Of a stretch of DNA of 64,000 nt, positions 44,875-54,363 are shown one piece after another (positions within the stretch are counted from its first letter, which is position 1; each line of letters opens with the position of its first letter). A program made the translations under genes and the position numbers. This stretch comes from Edaphobacter dinghuensis (GTDB lineage Bacteria > Acidobacteriota > Terriglobia > Terriglobales > Acidobacteriaceae), in contig NZ_BMGT01000002.1 in NCBI RefSeq assembly GCF_014640335.1, positions 434,001-498,000 of the forward strand, written 5' to 3'. The notes under the pieces were generated by a model. The model was given only the letters and a program-made list of their open reading frames with translations, was not told where the DNA came from and searched no databases.

Positions 44875-45825
44875 ATGGACAAAAAACAGCTAGGCAACTC
44901 CGATCTGCAGCTCTCGCCCATCGGCTTCGGTGCGTGGGCAATAGGCGGCGGCGACTGGGCCTTTTCGTGGGGCCCACAGGACGACAACGACTCCATCGCT
45001 GCCATTCACAAGGCAATCGACCTTGGCGTCAACTGGATCGATACTGCCGCCGTTTACGGTCTTGGACGTTCCGAAGAGGTCGTTGGCAGAGCCATCAAGT
45101 CCGCCTCGCAAAAGCCCTATGTCTTCACCAAATGCGCAATGGTTTGGGATGAAAAGCGCGAAATTACCAACAGCTTAAAACAGATTCGCCGTGAAGTCGA
45201 AGACAGTCTTCGCCGCCTTCAGGTCGAAGTGATCGACCTATATCAGATTCACTGGCCCAAGCCTGATGAAGATATCGAAGAGGGCTGGGCCGTAATGGCT
45301 GACCTGCAACGCGAAGGCAAGGTCCGCTGGATCGGAACCTCAAACTTCAGCGTCTCGCAGATGGAGCGCGCGGCTAAGATTGCGCCTATCACTTCAAACC
45401 AGCCGCCTTATTCCATGATCAACCGAAGCGTAGAAGCCGAGATACTACCCTACTGCCAGAAAAATAACATCGGTGTCATCAACTATGCTCCTATGCACTC
45501 CGGTCTGCTTACAGGAGCTATGAGCAAAGAGCGTGTTGCCGCATTTCCACCGGATGATTTCCGCCGCAAGGCAAAGAACTACCAGGAGCCGCACCTCTCC
45601 CGCAATCTTTCCATCGCCGATTTTCTCAAGTCGATTGCGAGTCGTCATGGCGTCTCGGCCGGCGTCATCGCCATCGCCTGGACGCTACATCATCCGGCCA
45701 TCACAGCGGCCATCGTCGGCGGACGTAACGCCAAGCAAGTCGAAGGAGTTGCACCCGCTATCAATTTCCGGCTTACAGAAGCGGAGTTTAGCGAGATCAA
45801 CACCTTCCTGGACGCAAATCTATAG
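44875..45825 (+). CDS. aldo/keto reductase
   Basis: The 316-residue NADPH-dependent oxidoreductase has the family signature GVNWIDTAAVYGLGRSEEVVG (catalytic Asp and Tyr), the lysine strand PYVFTKCAM and the histidine segment DLYQIHWPKPDEDIEEGW. It is closest to the AKR11/12-like bacterial group (MDKKQLGNSDLQLSPIGFG start). It would reduce aldehydes or ketones in the cytoplasm; the substrate is unknown. It stands alone, 73 bp after the phosphatase gene, with only a weak ribosome binding site. Confidence 0.9.
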   Translation: MDKKQLGNSDLQLSPIGFGAWAIGGGDWAFSWGPQDDNDSIAAIHKAIDLGVNWIDTAAVYGLGRSEEVVGRAIKSASQKPYVFTKCAMVWDEKREITNSLKQIRREVEDSLRRLQVEVIDLYQIHWPKPDEDIEEGWAVMADLQREGKVRWIGTSNFSVSQMERAAKIAPITSNQPPYSMINRSVEAEILPYCQKNNIGVINYAPMHSGLLTGAMSKERVAAFPPDDFRRKAKNYQEPHLSRNLSIADFLKSIASRHGVSAGVIAIAWTLHHPAITAAIVGGRNAKQVEGVAPAINFRLTEAEFSEINTFLDANL

Positions 45826-45932
45826 CTGATCGTCAACGGCAATCAGCGGGCCAGTCGACAAATAGCTCTAACCCTTTAGATCAATCGGCGATTTTCGTCC
45901 TGCAACTTCTGTGGAACTCACAATCCAGCAAC

Positions 45933-45978
45933 TGGCATGACATGCTCATTCCAGCAACTTATGGAGCATGTCATGCCA
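45933..45978. repeat. perfect 15-bp inverted repeat in a 366-bp gap
   Basis: TGGCATGACATGCTC (45933-45947) and GAGCATGTCATGCCA (45964-45978) are exact reverse complements separated by 16 bases. CCAGCAACT occurs once just before the left arm and again in the spacer. Neither strand shows a T-run after it. The remainder of 45826-46191 shows no supported gene. Confidence 0.75.
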
Positions 45979-46191
45979 ATTGCGCATCTCGCCGCCGAAC
46001 CCGCTTCGATCTTCTATATTCTTACCGGCGGGATCGGCTTGCTCTTCTCTCGATTTCGCAGTTCCCTACACCGAGAAAAGTCCTCGGTCGCCATGCTCTT
46101 CTGCAGAAGGTCCTCTCGAGAGAAGCTGAGCCAGATCAGCCTTACCTGATTAGGCATTCTTTGCCGGCAGCACACTGCGAAACATCTATTC

Positions 46192-46752
46192 CTATCTCAC
46201 CCCGTTCAGGAAGTGGTAGCTGATTCCGACGCTAACGCCATAGGGATTGATGTTGCCGAAGGTAAACTGCGGCCACTCCTGATACTCGAAGTCGACCAGG
46301 CGAATCTTCACGTTGTAGGTAAGGTTGTAATCGACCCCTGCCCCCGGAGCGATTACAAAGTAGCTCCCCTGAGCATAGTTATAGGGAAAATTGAAATGAC
46401 CTAGCCCTACCAGGGTCTTGATATATGGCGAAAATCTTCCTCTACGAATCTCGACCCTGGGGCCGATGAGATAGGTGGATTCAGTCGTATTTGCCAGGCT
46501 GTTTTGCCGCAGCCATCGGCCTTCACCCTCAATTCCAAACTGTCGCCAACGGTTGATATCGACATAGAGCCCCGCACCGCCGAGGACATGCTGACCGTAG
46601 GCGGACTGAAAGATAGAATAGGTGCCTCCGACTGAGACGTATGCGCCCGGGGCGGTCGCCGCAGGAAGAGCCTGGCCGAAGGCATCCTGAAAACCAGAGA
46701 GGCCAAGCAGGAAAAAGAGAACAAAGAGAGTTTTTTTCATCGCAGGCGTCAT
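46192..46752 (-). CDS. small outer-membrane beta-barrel protein
   Basis: The 186-residue product has a signal peptide (KKTLFVLFFLLGLSGFQDAFG-Q). It then shows alternating amphipathic strands typical of an OmpW/OmpA-like 8-strand porin (YVSVGGTYSIFQSAYGQHVLGG, YLIGPRVEIRRGRFSPYIKTL, GAGVDYNLTYNVKIRLVDFEY), ending in an aromatic-rich strand (GVSVGISYHFLNG). Translation may begin at 46752, 2 bp after the stop of the upstream NHL/Ig gene, or at 46740. The tight spacing implies the two proteins are made together. Confidence 0.85.
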   Translation of the reverse strand: MTPAMKKTLFVLFFLLGLSGFQDAFGQALPAATAPGAYVSVGGTYSIFQSAYGQHVLGGAGLYVDINRWRQFGIEGEGRWLRQNSLANTTESTYLIGPRVEIRRGRFSPYIKTLVGLGHFNFPYNYAQGSYFVIAPGAGVDYNLTYNVKIRLVDFEYQEWPQFTFGNINPYGVSVGISYHFLNGVR

Positions 46753-46754
46753 TC

Positions 46755-49700
46755 TTATTTTGTAACAGTCATCGTCATATTGACGTATTGAGAGACGCCC
46801 GTCTGGCCGGTCACGCTGACCATAAAGTTATAGGTTCCTGGAGGCGTTCCAGTGTTCTGAATGGTCCCGCAACCAGAGAGTCCCGAAGTCATAGCGATGA
46901 TGCCCACAAAGAGAAGCAGACCGCTCACCAGCCGCACACGCCGAAGCTTGAACGCAAGGAAGCAGAAGGCCAGCGATCCTGGGAACAGGCAGGCCAACAC
47001 CACCCGAGAGTTGGAGTGTTGATCGTTGCTTGCCTGGGTTCCACCAAGCAGCGGATGGCCGGTATCGACAGTAAGCGTGACAGTCTGAACACCGCCTGCG
47101 GGCAGGTTTGCCTTGTCTTTCGAGAAGGTGCAGGTCGTATCCTGCGGCAGGCCCAGACAGCCAAAGGAAAACGTATCGGTGAAGTTTCTAACAGAGGTCA
47201 GCGTAAGCTGTATGTCCAGATGCTGGGTAGATTGCAGCTGCCATGTAATCGGCGTCGCTTGAAGAGTGAAGTCCGGTGCAGGCCCGATTGGGACTGTAGA
47301 CGGCGACGCAGAAGAGGTCGCGTAATTGGCATCACCGCTATAAGTCGAAGAGAGGTTGGCGCTGGTACCCGGCAGTAGAACCGTCACGGTCGCGACACCG
47401 GTGGCGTCGATGGGTACCGTAGCCAGGGTAATGCTTCCGGACATAAAGGTTACGGTTCCCGTGGGAGCGACTGAGCCGACTGTTCCCGTCGGTCGAACGA
47501 CCGAGATCAACGTAAGCTGCTGGCCGCCTGTGAGCGATGTAGTCGAGGTGCTGAGTGCATCGGTCGTAGGACGAAGTTGAACGACCTGCGTGAACGGTGG
47601 CGCCGAACTGGCAAGATCCAGTCCATCGCCTGCATAGTTGGCGACGAAGGTATGGGAACCGGCCGGGAGCGTAGGGATGGAGATGGTTGCAACCCCGTTG
47701 GCGTTGAGCGTGCCAACACCGATCGCAACCGAGTCTTCAACAAAGGTCACAAGGCCGGTTGGGCTCTGCGACCCGCCATTCGCGACAGTCGCCGAGATAA
47801 CAACAGGCGTCAACGTAGGCAGCGGGCTCTGGCTTGAAGAGACGACCGTTGTAGTGGGAGCCTTCACAATCGTAATCGCAAGCGGAGGCGCGGAGGTGCT
47901 GGCAGAGTTGTTTGAATCGCCGCTGTAGATAGCGAATACGCTATCGGTCCCTACAGGCAGAGACGAGGTAACGACCGAAGCAACGCCTCGATTGAGAGCT
48001 GCCGTTCCGATGAACACATTGCCATTCATAAAGTTGATAGTGCCGGTCGGTATAGCACCACCCACCGCAGTAACCGTCGCCGTAAGGGTAATGGCCCTGC
48101 TAGCAATCGAGTTAAGAGTGCTGGCAGAAAGCACGGTCGTGGTGGCTGTCTGCTTGATCGTTACGGTGACGTTATTGCTGGAAATGCTTCCGGCATAGTC
48201 GGAATCGCCCAGGTAGGCAGCGGTTATTGTGTGCGTCCCCGCTGGAAGCGTTGTATTCACATAGCTGGCGACACCAAGTGAGTTCACCGGTACCGTGCTC
48301 AAGACCGTAGAGCCGTCTTTGAAGGCCACATTCCCGGTAGGAATAGAGGCAGGGACGCCCGTTACCGTTGCGGTAAAGGTAATCGGAGTTGAAAACTGAA
48401 CCACATTAGCGCTGGTCGTCAGGTTGGTCGTGCTTGAGGCAAGGTTGACGGTCTCGTCGAAGGAGTACTGGCTTCCGTAGTCGGTTGCGTCTCCGGCATA
48501 GGTGGCAGTGATATGGTGTACCCCTGTCGACAAGGGAGGAACTGGAAAGGTGGCTACTCCATTCGTCCCGATGCCGGCAGAGCCGAGTGCCCTGCCCCCA
48601 TCGGTAAAGGCAATGCTTCCAGTCGGTGCCGTTGTCCATCCGAGCAGGTTTGCCGTAAAGATGATCGACTCGAATTGCGATGCAGGGTTGGCATTTGAAA
48701 CAACGTTGAGCGTGGTCGATTGTTCGATCACCTGGTTGAGCGGGGTGTTGGGGGTACTGGCGGCGTTCAGATTATCGCCGCTGTAGACTGCAGTGATGAT
48801 GTGCGTTCCAAGGGTAGTAAAGGACGTTGTAATCGTCGCCGTATCTGTGGCGGTAACCACAGTCTGAGGAAGGCCAATAGGAGTAGCGCCATCGAAGAAC
48901 TGAACAGTACCGGTTACCTGGTTCGGGCTCGAGATCCTCGCCGTAAAGGTAATTCCCTGGTTTACCGCGGCGGGATTGGAGCTGGACGTGACAGTTGTCG
49001 AGCTTGGATCGACAGAGAGAACTGTACCGCTAAGCTCAACCGACAGTGGGCTGTTCCCTGCGTTTGAGGTGACGGAGAGCAGACCCGATACAGGAGACAC
49101 GATGGGCGGTTTGAACTCGACCGCCAGAACACAGGTGTCATCGACTTGCAGGGGCACCGTTGTGGAACATGTGGTTGTAATTGGATCGGTTGGCACCGTA
49201 TCAAGAGCGGCGTTCGTCGTTGCCGGAGATGCCGTGAGATCGGTCAGAGTCAGTGCTGCGTTGCCATCGTTCTCAATCGTCTGAGCAATCGGCGCAGAGG
49301 TCTTGCCTTCCTTCATATCCGGGTATTTGATCGCAGCGATAGTGGCATTCACCTCGCGAACGCGAAGGTCTAGTCGGTCAGCGATGAAGAGATCGCCGCT
49401 GGCATCGAGATAGACGGAATAAGGCTTGTAAAGACCAGCGAGGTTCGCGTTGAAGCCGTCTCCGCTAAAAACAGCCGTCCCATTTCCAGCCAGCGTCGTG
49501 ATATTTCCGGTAGAGCTGATCACCTTTCTAACGGCATTATTTTCCGAATCTGCGATATAGAGGTTGTCAGCCGGATCGGTTACGACGCTTGAGGGGCTGT
49601 TCAATGTTGCGTTGGTGGCAAGATGACCATCGCCGCTATAGCTGGCAGTGCCTGTACCCGCGACAGTGGTAACTAGGCCCAAGGGATCAATCTTGAGGAT

Positions 49701-50807
49701 GCGGTTGCTGCCAAAGTCGGCGATGTAAAGACTACCGTCCTTTGAGGAGACTGCGGCGCTCCAAGGCTGGTTGAAGGTTCCCGACACAGTGGTAACCACG
49801 CCCGAGGGATCGACCTTGCGGATGCGATTGTTTCCTGTGTCTGCGATATAGAGATCACCGCTGGCATCGAAAGCAAAGCCTTGTGGACCGGCGAGCTCGT
49901 TTCCTGTAGCTCCAGATGTACCCAGAGTTCCGGCTACCGTCGTGATCTTCTTTGTAATCGCATTGATCTCGCGGATAGCACTGTTGCCGGTGTCAGCAAA
50001 GAAGATGTTTCCTGCTCCGTCCACAGCAATCGCTGAAGGCGCGCTGACCTGGGCCGAAGTTGCGAGACCGCCATCTCCCGCAGAGCCGGCGACTTCCGTG
50101 CCCGCTATGGACGTAATATTTCCAGCCGGATCGACCTTCACAATACGGTTGTTGCCAGTGTCAGAGATGTAGAGATTTCCCGCCGCGTCGGTCGCTTCGC
50201 CCAAGGGAAGGTTGATCGCGGCCTGGGTCGCCGGTGTGCTGCCGCTTGTCGGGCAGGGTCCGTCGTTGAGGCAGCCGTCGCCGGCAAGCGTAGTGATCTG
50301 CCCTGGAGACATTACGTTCAGCGAGCCCTGCCCTGTGCCTGAGATATTCTGGCTGGCCAGCACATTGCCCCCGGGATCGAGGATCACAATAGCTCCGAAG
50401 CGCAGACCGGGAAACTTCGGCGAAAAACTCACAGAAACATTGCAGATCTGACCTGCAACTGTTGAACAGGTGCCCACAGTAGCCAGGGTGAAATCAAGAT
50501 TGGGAGAGCCCTGAGTCAACACCTCGACCGTCCCCAGCGTCCCTGAACTCTGGATCATTACTGGAATCGACTGCACCTGCGGGGTTCCGCCCACCGCCAT
50601 AGCAGGCTGGAAGACATAGGCCGTCTGCCCTAAAGCTCGCGAAAAGGAGCCCCCGAGGAGGAAGCAGAGAACGAGTCCAAGAGGGAGGAGTGGGTTGCGA
50701 CGCCAAGTTGACTTTATGGTCGACGCTGCCTGTGCGGAATTGAAGAGTGAATGTTCCGGTTTATGAGGATTGCGGTGCGAGTCTTGACTGCCTGTGTGCT
50801 GATTCAT
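46755..50807 (-). CDS. giant exported NHL-repeat and Ig-like repeat protein
   Basis: The 1,350-residue protein has a long N-terminus (about 35 polar residues) before the hydrophobic signal LGLVLCFLLGGSFSRALGQ. About five or six NHL beta-propeller repeats follow (residues 190-470; for example GNLYISDTGNNRIVKVDPAG, GDLYIADTGNNRIRKVDPSG), then about seven Ig-like group 3 domains (580-1250; motif GTVQFFDG...TAVYSGD). Near the C-terminus (about 1265-1310) a Lys/Arg-flanked hydrophobic segment ends in SGLSGCG, followed by a 40-residue tail. It is likely a surface or secreted adhesion or glycan-contact protein. Repeats could drive length variation. The downstream outer-membrane barrel gene is coupled to it. 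Confidence 0.87.
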   Translation of the reverse strand: MNQHTGSQDSHRNPHKPEHSLFNSAQAASTIKSTWRRNPLLPLGLVLCFLLGGSFSRALGQTAYVFQPAMAVGGTPQVQSIPVMIQSSGTLGTVEVLTQGSPNLDFTLATVGTCSTVAGQICNVSVSFSPKFPGLRFGAIVILDPGGNVLASQNISGTGQGSLNVMSPGQITTLAGDGCLNDGPCPTSGSTPATQAAINLPLGEATDAAGNLYISDTGNNRIVKVDPAGNITSIAGTEVAGSAGDGGLATSAQVSAPSAIAVDGAGNIFFADTGNSAIREINAITKKITTVAGTLGTSGATGNELAGPQGFAFDASGDLYIADTGNNRIRKVDPSGVVTTVSGTFNQPWSAAVSSKDGSLYIADFGSNRILKIDPLGLVTTVAGTGTASYSGDGHLATNATLNSPSSVVTDPADNLYIADSENNAVRKVISSTGNITTLAGNGTAVFSGDGFNANLAGLYKPYSVYLDASGDLFIADRLDLRVREVNATIAAIKYPDMKEGKTSAPIAQTIENDGNAALTLTDLTASPATTNAALDTVPTDPITTTCSTTVPLQVDDTCVLAVEFKPPIVSPVSGLLSVTSNAGNSPLSVELSGTVLSVDPSSTTVTSSSNPAAVNQGITFTARISSPNQVTGTVQFFDGATPIGLPQTVVTATDTATITTSFTTLGTHIITAVYSGDNLNAASTPNTPLNQVIEQSTTLNVVSNANPASQFESIIFTANLLGWTTAPTGSIAFTDGGRALGSAGIGTNGVATFPVPPLSTGVHHITATYAGDATDYGSQYSFDETVNLASSTTNLTTSANVVQFSTPITFTATVTGVPASIPTGNVAFKDGSTVLSTVPVNSLGVASYVNTTLPAGTHTITAAYLGDSDYAGSISSNNVTVTIKQTATTTVLSASTLNSIASRAITLTATVTAVGGAIPTGTINFMNGNVFIGTAALNRGVASVVTSSLPVGTDSVFAIYSGDSNNSASTSAPPLAITIVKAPTTTVVSSSQSPLPTLTPVVISATVANGGSQSPTGLVTFVEDSVAIGVGTLNANGVATISIPTLPAGSHTFVANYAGDGLDLASSAPPFTQVVQLRPTTDALSTSTTSLTGGQQLTLISVVRPTGTVGSVAPTGTVTFMSGSITLATVPIDATGVATVTVLLPGTSANLSSTYSGDANYATSSASPSTVPIGPAPDFTLQATPITWQLQSTQHLDIQLTLTSVRNFTDTFSFGCLGLPQDTTCTFSKDKANLPAGGVQTVTLTVDTGHPLLGGTQASNDQHSNSRVVLACLFPGSLAFCFLAFKLRRVRLVSGLLLFVGIIAMTSGLSGCGTIQNTGTPPGTYNFMVSVTGQTGVSQYVNMTMTVTK

Positions 50808-51015
50808 CGATGGAGCTTCCCTTGCACCCTGGTCTTAGCTGGTCAGTCAAGATCCGCTAATCGTGCAGCCATTCGGTTGAAGTGGCTCTTGGGCGAGACG
50901 ATAAACCAGTCGATCGGGTGAGCAGACGAACATTCCTTCGTTCAGCCTGCTAGAGAACAGTATCGGTGTTCCATCTCCTGAACTATTCCACGAACGTGTT
51001 AGTTAACCCCAGTCA

Positions 51016-51065
51016 AATGAAAACATCCAGATCGTCTTTGTAATACGTAAAGGACGATCTGGATG
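51016..51065 (-). terminator. rho-independent terminator of the FucP-type gene
   Basis: CATCCAGATCGTC and GACGATCTGGATG (51024-51065) form a perfect 13-bp stem extended by a few weaker pairs. On the minus strand the hairpin is followed by TTTTCATTTG. It lies 26 bp past the permease stop codon. The rest of the gap to 50808 shows nothing else recognisable. Confidence 0.85.
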
Positions 51066-51090
51066 TATTGTCTTGCGCCGCTGAGATCGA

Positions 51091-52407
51091 CTACGCTACA
51101 GCCGGTTCGATCACTCGCGACCCTCGCAATCCGTAGTAGATGATGTACAGGTAGCAGAGTACGGGCACGATAAACGCATGGTGGATGCCGATGTGATCGG
51201 CCAAAACACCCTGCAGCTCTGGAATGATAGCGCCACCCACAATCGCCGTAACCAACAGTCCGGATGCTTCGCCTGTAAGCGGTCCCATCTCTGCAATGCC
51301 GAGAGTAAAGATACTCGGGAACATAATGGAGTTGAATAGCCCCACTAGCAGAATGCTCCATACAGCAACATGGCCAACGGTAAGCATAGAAATCACAACC
51401 AGCACGGTCGCGATGACAGCACACAACGCAAGCAGCTTTTCGGTCTTCACCTTCTGCAAAAGAGCCGAACCGATAAAGCGGCCCATCATCGCTCCACCCC
51501 AATAAAACGGGACCAGGTTAGCGGCTGCCAGTGCTGTCAAACCGGCAATGTCCGACTGGTTGAAGTAGTTGATCAGGAAACTGCCAATCGAAACTTCGGC
51601 ACCCACATATACAAAGATTGCGATCGCTCCCAGCACCACATGCGGATAGTGCCACATGCTGTGGCCTTTTTCGCCTGCCTTGCTGGGCCGGTAATCCTGT
51701 GTCGCATCCAGTCGGGGGAACTTATAGAACCAGATTGCCAACGCCAGCAATACCAGCGCCAAAGTAATCGCAAGATAAGGAAACTTCACCGTTGCCGCCT
51801 GCTGAATGCGGTACGCATGCAGCATCAGCGGTGTCATGCTACTGGTCTTCTCAACTGTCTTCTCGGCTCCGCGCAGAATCAGCCATCCACCAAGTGGAGG
51901 CCCAATCGTTGTGCCCAGCGAATTGAACGCCTGTGTCAAATTCAGTCGGCTCGAGCCTGTCTCCGGCGGCCCCAGTACGGTTACATAAGGATTAGCCGCA
52001 ACCTGCAACGCCGTAATGCCCGCTGCCAGAACAATCAAGGCTGCCAGGAAGAGCGGAAACGATGGCAAATTCGCCGCCGGAATAAATAGTGCGGCCCCCA
52101 CTCCCATCGTCAGCAAGCCCAGCACCATCGTTCGCTGATAGCCGATCCACTCAACGATTTTTCCCGATGGAATTCCAAACGCCGCATACGACGAGAAGAA
52201 TGCAAACTGCACCAGCATTGCCTCGGCATAGTTCAGATCGAAGATCGCCTTCAGGTGCGGAATCAGAATATCGTTGAGCGAGGTAAGAAATCCCCACACA
52301 AAAAACAGTGTAGTGACCATCGCAAAGGCGCTGCGATAGTTTGTACTCGAGCCGGAGTCCGGCATTGCGGCTATTTGCGTAGAACCGCCTGCATTCGTCA
52401 TTGCCAT
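51091..52407 (-). CDS. FucP/GluP-type sugar:H+ symporter
   Basis: The 438-residue MFS protein has 12 helices and motifs of the fucose/glucose-galactose permease group: LFFVWGFLTSLNDILIPHLK in helix 1, the substrate/proton region QFAFFSSYAAFGIPSGKIVEWIGYQR, and ALQVAANPYVTVLGPPETGSSRLNLTQAFNSLGTTIGP in helices 4-5. It would import L-fucose, glucose or galactose with protons. Start MAMTNAGG at 52407 is preceded by GGGGAA. No sugar-degradation genes are adjacent, so the exact sugar is unknown. Confidence 0.9.
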   Translation of the reverse strand: MAMTNAGGSTQIAAMPDSGSSTNYRSAFAMVTTLFFVWGFLTSLNDILIPHLKAIFDLNYAEAMLVQFAFFSSYAAFGIPSGKIVEWIGYQRTMVLGLLTMGVGAALFIPAANLPSFPLFLAALIVLAAGITALQVAANPYVTVLGPPETGSSRLNLTQAFNSLGTTIGPPLGGWLILRGAEKTVEKTSSMTPLMLHAYRIQQAATVKFPYLAITLALVLLALAIWFYKFPRLDATQDYRPSKAGEKGHSMWHYPHVVLGAIAIFVYVGAEVSIGSFLINYFNQSDIAGLTALAAANLVPFYWGGAMMGRFIGSALLQKVKTEKLLALCAVIATVLVVISMLTVGHVAVWSILLVGLFNSIMFPSIFTLGIAEMGPLTGEASGLLVTAIVGGAIIPELQGVLADHIGIHHAFIVPVLCYLYIIYYGLRGSRVIEPAVA

Positions 52408-52600
52408 TTACTTAGATTCCCCATATCACGACGTCTCACGCATCACTGTGCCGCACGGCCAAGCCTGTGTTCCAGACCGTGGAGGGCGTAAGAACTCACT
52501 CTGAGAATCATATCGCGCTTAAAGCATTTTTCCTCTCATGGCGGCGCAACCAATGCGAGTGTCCAGGTTGAAATAAGTTCCACCTGAGATTGGACTTCTG

Positions 52601-54208
52601 CTAATCATGCGGAGGCAATTCCTTCGGCATCTGCACCGCGCCAATCTGTCCATCCGCGCCTCGCGTAATCGTCGGCGCATAGAGCCCCAGCATCTGACGA
52701 CGCCACCAGTTTCCCGTTTTGCGCTTTTCTTCCAGCGACGTAAACCAGTACTGCCAGAGAACGGCTCTGACATAACGCGGCGGTGACTGCGGAAACGGAT
52801 TGCCGCGAAACAACTCCAACACATCACCATCGTTTGAGAGCAAGCGTTCCTCCGCAAGCACCACCATCTCATTCTGCCGCCAGTCGCCCAACGATGCGAA
52901 CCACAGGTTCCAATCGAACCGGGGCTGATAGGGTGCATAGATTCGCGGAGCTTCATTCAACGCCTGCGGTTTGTATCGAAAGAGATAAGGTTGCCAATTC
53001 ACGCCATCGTTCGAGCCCTGAAACTCAATCTCATATCGTCCGCGTGTCATCACCGCGAAGAGCCCATATTGATTGGCGATGCGAAACGGTTCGAGTGCCT
53101 TTACCGGAGCAATCGGCAACGGGACGCGAGACATCACCATCGCTCCCATCTCTACTGCCGTGGCATAGCCAACCCATGTCAACATCACCGCCGCCACACT
53201 TACTGCCGCAGCGTGCAATCCACCACGAAACCCTGTCACGCGTCCTTGCTCTCTGTTGCTTTCCTCGTCTACGACTGGTGGACGAAGCCGTACCGGGATG
53301 AAGCGGCGCAGGCTCAAATCATCCAGTAGTAAAAATCCCAGAACAGCCACCAGATAGTTCAGAAACGTGTAGTTTCCTGTCAGGATCACGCCAATCTGCC
53401 ACGGCGTGACGATACAAAAACAGATCAGTCTTATCCGTCGAGGGAAAAACAGCATCAACACCACGACGAACTCCAGCACCAGCGTAATCACCACGGTCGT
53501 CGCATGGAACCAATGCGGCAGATGCGCCACATACCATCCAATCCATGTTGGTAACGGACTGTTCTGGTAGTAGCCATCCATTGCGGTCAGATTTCGCCAC
53601 TGCGGATCGCCGCTTAGGATCTTCACCATCCCCGACTCGAAATAGATTCTGAACCACTCCCACAGCAGCAGAAACAGGCTGACATGCGATGGAGGATGCT
53701 CCGCACCGTATCCTGGCCGCACGCCGGGCGGTGCAAAGAAGAGTGCCAGAAACCCGGCCTCAAGCAACATGCCATCCGATTGATAGCCCGAGAAATCTCC
53801 TGCCACAGCAACGAACGAAAGGAAGCAGATGAAACAGATAAGGAGATTCAGCCGAGGCGAGACGTTAAGAAACACCAGCACAGAGGTCAGCAGCCCAATC
53901 CACACCACAGCCATCAGCATGTGCGAATCGGCCGAAAGCCAAAACAGCGACGGGACATTCCAATAGCGGCTTGCGCTCATCGCATGCGTCGCCCAGGCAA
54001 GGTATTGTCGCGCTGGAAGAATTCCTTTTGGACCGATCAAGCCTTTAATCTGGAAAGCCAGCGAAAAGAACGCAGAGAAGTAAATTGCGCCCAGCGCCCT
54101 CAGAAACAACCATCTCGCGATAAGGCAGTTCTGTGCGCCATCTCGCGAATCAAAAAGCCACCGATAGAGCTGAGGCAAACGTTCCATAAGGTGCCGCCAC
54201 AGGCGCAA
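52601..54208 (-). CDS. lipase maturation factor (LMF1)-like membrane protein
   Basis: The 535-residue protein has about ten membrane segments and a C-terminal soluble domain. Features of the LMF family are WLFLRALGAIYFSAFFSLAF, SDGMLLEAGFLALFFAPP, RIYFESGMVKILSGDPQWRNLTAM, LTGNYTFLNYLVAVLGFLLL and the C-terminal EFQGSNDGVNWQPYLFRYKP. In animals LMF1 helps fold lipases in the endoplasmic reticulum; the bacterial role is not known. Start at 54208 or 54187. It follows the small exported protein divergently and may share a transcript with the permease gene (193-bp gap). Confidence 0.85.
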   Translation of the reverse strand: MRLWRHLMERLPQLYRWLFDSRDGAQNCLIARWLFLRALGAIYFSAFFSLAFQIKGLIGPKGILPARQYLAWATHAMSASRYWNVPSLFWLSADSHMLMAVVWIGLLTSVLVFLNVSPRLNLLICFICFLSFVAVAGDFSGYQSDGMLLEAGFLALFFAPPGVRPGYGAEHPPSHVSLFLLLWEWFRIYFESGMVKILSGDPQWRNLTAMDGYYQNSPLPTWIGWYVAHLPHWFHATTVVITLVLEFVVVLMLFFPRRIRLICFCIVTPWQIGVILTGNYTFLNYLVAVLGFLLLDDLSLRRFIPVRLRPPVVDEESNREQGRVTGFRGGLHAAAVSVAAVMLTWVGYATAVEMGAMVMSRVPLPIAPVKALEPFRIANQYGLFAVMTRGRYEIEFQGSNDGVNWQPYLFRYKPQALNEAPRIYAPYQPRFDWNLWFASLGDWRQNEMVVLAEERLLSNDGDVLELFRGNPFPQSPPRYVRAVLWQYWFTSLEEKRKTGNWWRRQMLGLYAPTITRGADGQIGAVQMPKELPPHD

Positions 54209-54363
54209 TCACGAGACCAGCCACGCTATCGTCAGTCAAATACCGCACTGCTCGTCGAGCTTGCTTAAAACGTTACACGCGAAGCCTGCTCCTGTACCAT
54301 CGTCATCTTTGACGATGCCTGAATATTTATAGAAGATCTTGCTTCCCCTCACCTTTTTGAGGA

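Noticed and set aside
46641-47378. 245-residue plus-strand frame opposite the end of the NHL/Ig gene
   Set aside because: An antisense shadow with no hydrophobic core or motif.
47280-49000. Regular repeats at about 270-300 bp spacing that could be mistaken for a CRISPR-like or satellite array
   Set aside because: They are the DNA of Ig-like protein domains and vary as coding sequence does.
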